64,000 bases of DNA from Neurospora tetraspora. Taxonomy: Eukaryota; Ascomycota; Sordariomycetes; Sordariales; Sordariaceae. The stretch is from NCBI RefSeq assembly GCF_033439725.1, contig NW_026944388.1, forward strand, positions 124,001 through 188,000, in the 5' to 3' direction. The position numbers and the translations under genes were made by a program. The notes beneath the pieces were generated by a model. It did no database searches. It worked only from the letters and a program-made list of their open reading frames with translations, and was not told the DNA's origin. How positions within the stretch are numbered: the first letter of the stretch is position 1; every line of letters starts with the position of its first letter. Shown piece after piece: positions 60,731-64,000 of the stretch.

Positions 60731-63373
60731 TCAAACAAGGGTAACTGGCCCCCACCGATTGCTGCCCAGAACCCCTCGGTCTCCATCTTCGAATGTATGA
60801 AGATCCTTCACCTGGCAAGCAAAAGCTGGACCGATGACTCTGTACTTGCCGCTGTCCCCCTGCTTCCGCAATATCATGGGCTGACCGACACCATCAATCA
60901 GGTATATCTCATCTCCCTTCTCTATCCCGTTGGGTCCTTTTCCAACAAACCCGTCACCCGAGACAAATAAGCTGGCAGTGCCGGCAAAACCACGGCATAT
61001 ATAATCGGTAAATCTGCGCGCTTGAAACTCCCGCTCTGACAACGCCAGCACAATCAACTCATGTCTAGAGGCATCATCATAGCCAGGTGAGGTCAGAATC
61101 TTATGCCATCTCCTAAAGTCCTCTTCAATCCATTCTTCTGGCGATGACTGATTGGATGGGCACAGCGTCAGAGATACTGATGACGAGTGGTACTCGCACC
61201 GGGGCGTTTGTTGCGCGTATAGGTCGACCAGCTCTCGCCGCCACTCATCGATAGCAGTAAGGGAGCCGCGCCACGCGGGCTCAACGCCATTGACCTGTTC
61301 TTCGCGTCCAATAGGCTGTGAAGTGTAGCTTAATTCTCCGATGAATAGTCCTTTGACGACGATCTCGGTTTCCGAATTCCACTTGACCAAGTCAAAAGAG
61401 TCTGACCTTGACGGGTCTTCGATGCGGCTATAGATGGCATCTTCCCTCACCCAATGCAGCTTCTCAGATCCCCAGTCCGGTACCCAGCTTGGCGCTCCTT
61501 GCAATACTGACCCTTTCACGTCGGATAAGAGGGCGATATATGATGGTTCCCGCTTTACCAACTCGGCATATAGCTCATGATACACCTTTCCAAGTGGTTT
61601 CTTGTAATCAGGCTGGGGAACCGAGACGCCCAGTCGCTCCAGAACACCATGCGTGGCAAAGGATTTGTCATGAGCTTCCTGGGCCTTGCGGTCCCTAAGG
61701 ACACGAATGATTGCAACCAAACCGCTGGCAGCATCGATGTCGAACCACGCATGGGTCCCTATGGTCGGATAACCCAAGGCAAGAGAAACATAGACTATAA
61801 ATGGAAGTAAATTGAGCGTAATAAGCCTTGATGCAATACGAAAAATGAAAAAGTATGACAGTTCATCGTCGAATAGACCAAATCTGAAGTCACCCGTAGC
61901 CGGTATTGCGATGGCCGGTACTGCGATGGCGGAGAAAAGTATTGTCATGAACCCGACATATGGGGGTAGAATCACGAGTCGAGCTCGATTCCATATCTTC
62001 CGGGTGCTGAATTGACCTTCGTATTCCTTGACGGAAACATACTTAGTTGAGCCTCCGTTCTGTAAGTCGTTGTCGTTGTGTTCTGTGCTATTCAACTTGG
62101 GCACACTGCGAAAAGCTCGTCCATTCCAGCCCGTGGGACGAGAGACCGTTCTCCAGACTTGGAAAAGGTTCGACCATCGCTGTGAAACCTCTGATTTCCC
62201 CACAGACTCGTCAACCCACTTTTCCCAATCGCTCATGGTTCTGATGTTTTTCGATATGGCCCAGCCCTTGAAAAGGTAGTACCGCGCACTCCATCCAGTG
62301 GGCCCGGTGCTTCTGCTGCTGCCTACAAAAGATGGTCTCATCTGGTCAAGGCAGTCAAGTCCCAGTTGAAGTTGCGCCCAGCTGATTGCTTCCTCTCCAC
62401 AGACAATGACGGGATTGCTCGCCAGCACAATTTCCTGGAACGTCCATGCTCGTTCCATCCACTCCCTATTCAGCAAACAATCGAGATCTCCGGACCGCAG
62501 CAAGCCGCCTTTCCGAGTCCGACCAAGGCCACATATGCTGAGGAATTGCTGTGGTATGCACAAAGGAAAGCGCAAGTACGTCCGCAAAAAGACCCAGATC
62601 ATGCTCTTGGCCAGTTGCATCTTGTAGTACGCCACCGGCCTCGGACCTCCCGGGGCCGCGTACATGTCCTCTTCAATCCACGGCACCCCAACAGGCGCAA
62701 TTCTGAGTCTTGCCGCTTTCTCCAAACCCTTTACCGCCCTCGCGGTCCTCTCATCCCCATTGCCCAACCACACCCACACCGTCCTCGCCCACGTATACAC
62801 CTCAGCCATCAACACAATTTGCCCGGCCTTTTCCGTGTCGTCAGCCTGGTTGATGCAGACGGCGTCAACCCAGATAGTAAGCGGGAGAGCAGTCCTACTC
62901 CGCATCCGACCCCCCGCATAATGCCGTTCTCGAAGGGCGAGAAGCGCGTCGAGACCGTTCTTGGTAATGGGTATATCACAAGAGTCATTGCAACGGATGG
63001 TGTCCACGATAGGAGAAGAGTAAGGACCCCAGGTGTATGAGAGGGCGGTAAAGGCGGGGAAGTCGGATAGGTGGACTATGCGGAGGGTTCCCTGGAGAGG
63101 AGCGTCCCGGTTTCCTGAGGGAGGTGAGTCGATGTCCAGGACGCGGATGGATTTGATGGAAGGGTCTAGGCGGAGGTGGGAGTAGAGTTGTTGGGGGGTG
63201 AATTGGATCTGAGGAGTATCAATTTGGATATCGTTGGAGTCATTCTCGTCGTCGTATGGCTCCTCGTTCACGGTCAAGAGACTGATACGGTCGTGGTCGG
63301 GGAGTCTTATGGCGCCGGAATTTGGCGTCACGGTATCTTGTACTTTGTTGAACAACGTCTTGATGGCTTCCAT
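60731..63373 (-). CDS. HET-domain (heterokaryon incompatibility) protein with membrane segments
   Basis: Single exon on the minus strand, 880 aa, starting at the ATG at 63373. The HET domain starts near residue 75 and shows its three hallmarks: A-L-S-Y-T-W-G (110-116), W-V-D-A-V-C-I-N-Q (168-176) and R-E-W-M-E-R-A-W-T-F-Q-E (302-313). HET domains are TIR-related and trigger cell death when incompatible strains fuse. Two hydrophobic stretches at about 465-490 and 505-535 look like transmembrane helices between the HET domain and the C-terminal part. The C-terminus has G-D-x-I-Y-L-I-D-G-V (residues about 835-845) and R-V-I-G-P-A-F, the usual 'excluded from service' beta unit found at the end of many HET proteins. 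The trigger partner is unknown. Confidence 0.93.
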   Translation of the reverse strand: MEAIKTLFNKVQDTVTPNSGAIRLPDHDRISLLTVNEEPYDDENDSNDIQIDTPQIQFTPQQLYSHLRLDPSIKSIRVLDIDSPPSGNRDAPLQGTLRIVHLSDFPAFTALSYTWGPYSSPIVDTIRCNDSCDIPITKNGLDALLALRERHYAGGRMRSRTALPLTIWVDAVCINQADDTEKAGQIVLMAEVYTWARTVWVWLGNGDERTARAVKGLEKAARLRIAPVGVPWIEEDMYAAPGGPRPVAYYKMQLAKSMIWVFLRTYLRFPLCIPQQFLSICGLGRTRKGGLLRSGDLDCLLNREWMERAWTFQEIVLASNPVIVCGEEAISWAQLQLGLDCLDQMRPSFVGSSRSTGPTGWSARYYLFKGWAISKNIRTMSDWEKWVDESVGKSEVSQRWSNLFQVWRTVSRPTGWNGRAFRSVPKLNSTEHNDNDLQNGGSTKYVSVKEYEGQFSTRKIWNRARLVILPPYVGFMTILFSAIAVPAIAIPATGDFRFGLFDDELSYFFIFRIASRLITLNLLPFIVYVSLALGYPTIGTHAWFDIDAASGLVAIIRVLRDRKAQEAHDKSFATHGVLERLGVSVPQPDYKKPLGKVYHELYAELVKREPSYIALLSDVKGSVLQGAPSWVPDWGSEKLHWVREDAIYSRIEDPSRSDSFDLVKWNSETEIVVKGLFIGELSYTSQPIGREEQVNGVEPAWRGSLTAIDEWRRELVDLYAQQTPRCEYHSSSVSLTLCPSNQSSPEEWIEEDFRRWHKILTSPGYDDASRHELIVLALSEREFQARRFTDYICRGFAGTASLFVSGDGFVGKGPNGIEKGDEIYLIDGVGQPMILRKQGDSGKYRVIGPAFACQVKDLHTFEDGDRGVLGSNRWGPVTLV

Positions 63374-63570
63374 CTTTGAATTGTTTCATTTGGCAGAAAT
63401 GGCAACTTATGACCTTCGACAAAGTGAAGTTGAAATAAAGACCTCAGTATCTAGTTAAGGCCACAATAAGGCTGAGGGTCTAGCGAGTTGGTTGGTCAAG
63501 AGCTAAAGTTACAGGGGCAGTCATTAATGCACCGCCGCAACTCCGCCTCTCACAAACTGGTTGGTTCAAG
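63374..63570. promoter_or_regulatory. HET gene promoter next to a transposon end
   Basis: Only about 200 bp lie between the HET start codon and the TA at the transposon terminus, so the upstream promoter must be short or extend into the element. Confidence 0.4.
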
Positions 63571-63572
63571 TA

Positions 63573-64000
63573 CTTGGGGGTTGTCGGGCGGCTTGGTTGG
63601 AGCCTTTTCAACCCCCTACTCATTAAGTAGGGGGAAAAAATATTCTGGGACAAACTTTTAATCTGGGACATCTGAAATGTTAGCGTGCACTATAGAAAAA
63701 TGTTAGTGGGAAGATGCAACAACGCAAACCACATCCATAATTTTTTTAAAATTCCGAAAAAATTCTTAGAGCTTGAGACTATAGTTAAAAGACTATTCTC
63801 AAAGTTGCATCAATTTTGGCTTAGCCGTTGGTGAGAAAAGTCAGTTGCAAGCGTTTTTCGCTGCGAAATCGTCGGTTCGGTTCGATGCTTTCACGCAACC
63901 AAAAATGACGATATTTGGTAATCACTGAAAAGTCCGGAAGCCAATGCTCGCCCAGCTTTCAAGATGATTTTCTATAATTTTCTGAAATAGTTTCCTAAGT
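63573..64000 (+). mobile_element. end of a second copy of the transposon family (continues past the window)
   Basis: TA (63571-63572) is followed by CTTGGGGGTTGTCGGG, then a palindrome CCCCCTACT...AGTAGGGGG (63612-63634) and two TGGGACA direct repeats 18 bp apart (63646 and 63664). The order matches the left end of the 50.4-kb copy. Beyond 63671 the sequence does not match that copy, so this is a diverged member or a non-autonomous derivative. The other end is outside the window. Confidence 0.7.

Overview
The window is nuclear DNA of a filamentous ascomycete, most likely Neurospora or a very close relative in the Sordariales. Genes carry short introns (about 45-100 nt, with a few longer) with GT(A/T)NGT donors and CTAAC/CTGAC-like branch sites. 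Intergenic spacers are long. One transposon is AT-rich in the way expected of repeat-induced point mutation (RIP). The protein set is typical of the group: scytalone dehydratase, Mdm10, a HET-domain protein and the S14 gene known in Neurospora as crp-2.

Layout. 0-7 kb: the C-terminal end of a DUF2293 protein, scytalone dehydratase (three exons), mdm10, and on the minus strand a long ankyrin-repeat gene that, once spliced, shows a cytidine-deaminase-like zinc signature. 7.7-8.6 kb: ribosomal protein S19 (minus). 10-12 kb: a secreted two-domain ricin-B-like lectin. 12.6-13.4 kb: mitochondrial ISA2. 13.8-16.4 kb: head-to-head ribosomal protein genes L7 and S14; the L7 intron holds a candidate C/D snoRNA. 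18.3-29.6 kb: eIF3c (minus) and the spliceosome core protein PRP8 (plus) diverge from a 1.3-kb spacer. 29.6-44.2 kb: a gene-poor corridor with one Myb/SANT gene and several microsatellites and short duplications. 44.3-45.7 kb: 2-dehydropantoate 2-reductase (minus). 46.6-50.2 kb: the Rad26/CSB repair helicase. 50.38-53.77 kb: a 3.39-kb pogo/Fot1-type transposon with about 100-bp inverted repeats and TA target duplications, decayed by RIP. 54-58.7 kb: a hemerythrin-like protein and the DEAD-box helicase Dbp2, which has a 504-nt intron. 60.7-63.4 kb: a HET-domain protein (minus). 63.57 kb to the edge: one terminus of a second copy of the same transposon family.

Functionally much of the window is core RNA and translation machinery (S19, L7, S14, eIF3c, PRP8, Dbp2) mixed with organelle and repair genes (Mdm10, ISA2, Rad26). 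The accessory content is the ankyrin-deaminase gene, the secreted lectin, the HET gene and the transposons. Best candidates for something new are the ankyrin/deaminase protein, the transposon termini (a palindrome whose arms co-vary between copies, next to conserved direct repeats) and the intronic snoRNA. Exon boundaries were assigned by eye from splice signals, frame and family homology; no searches were run.
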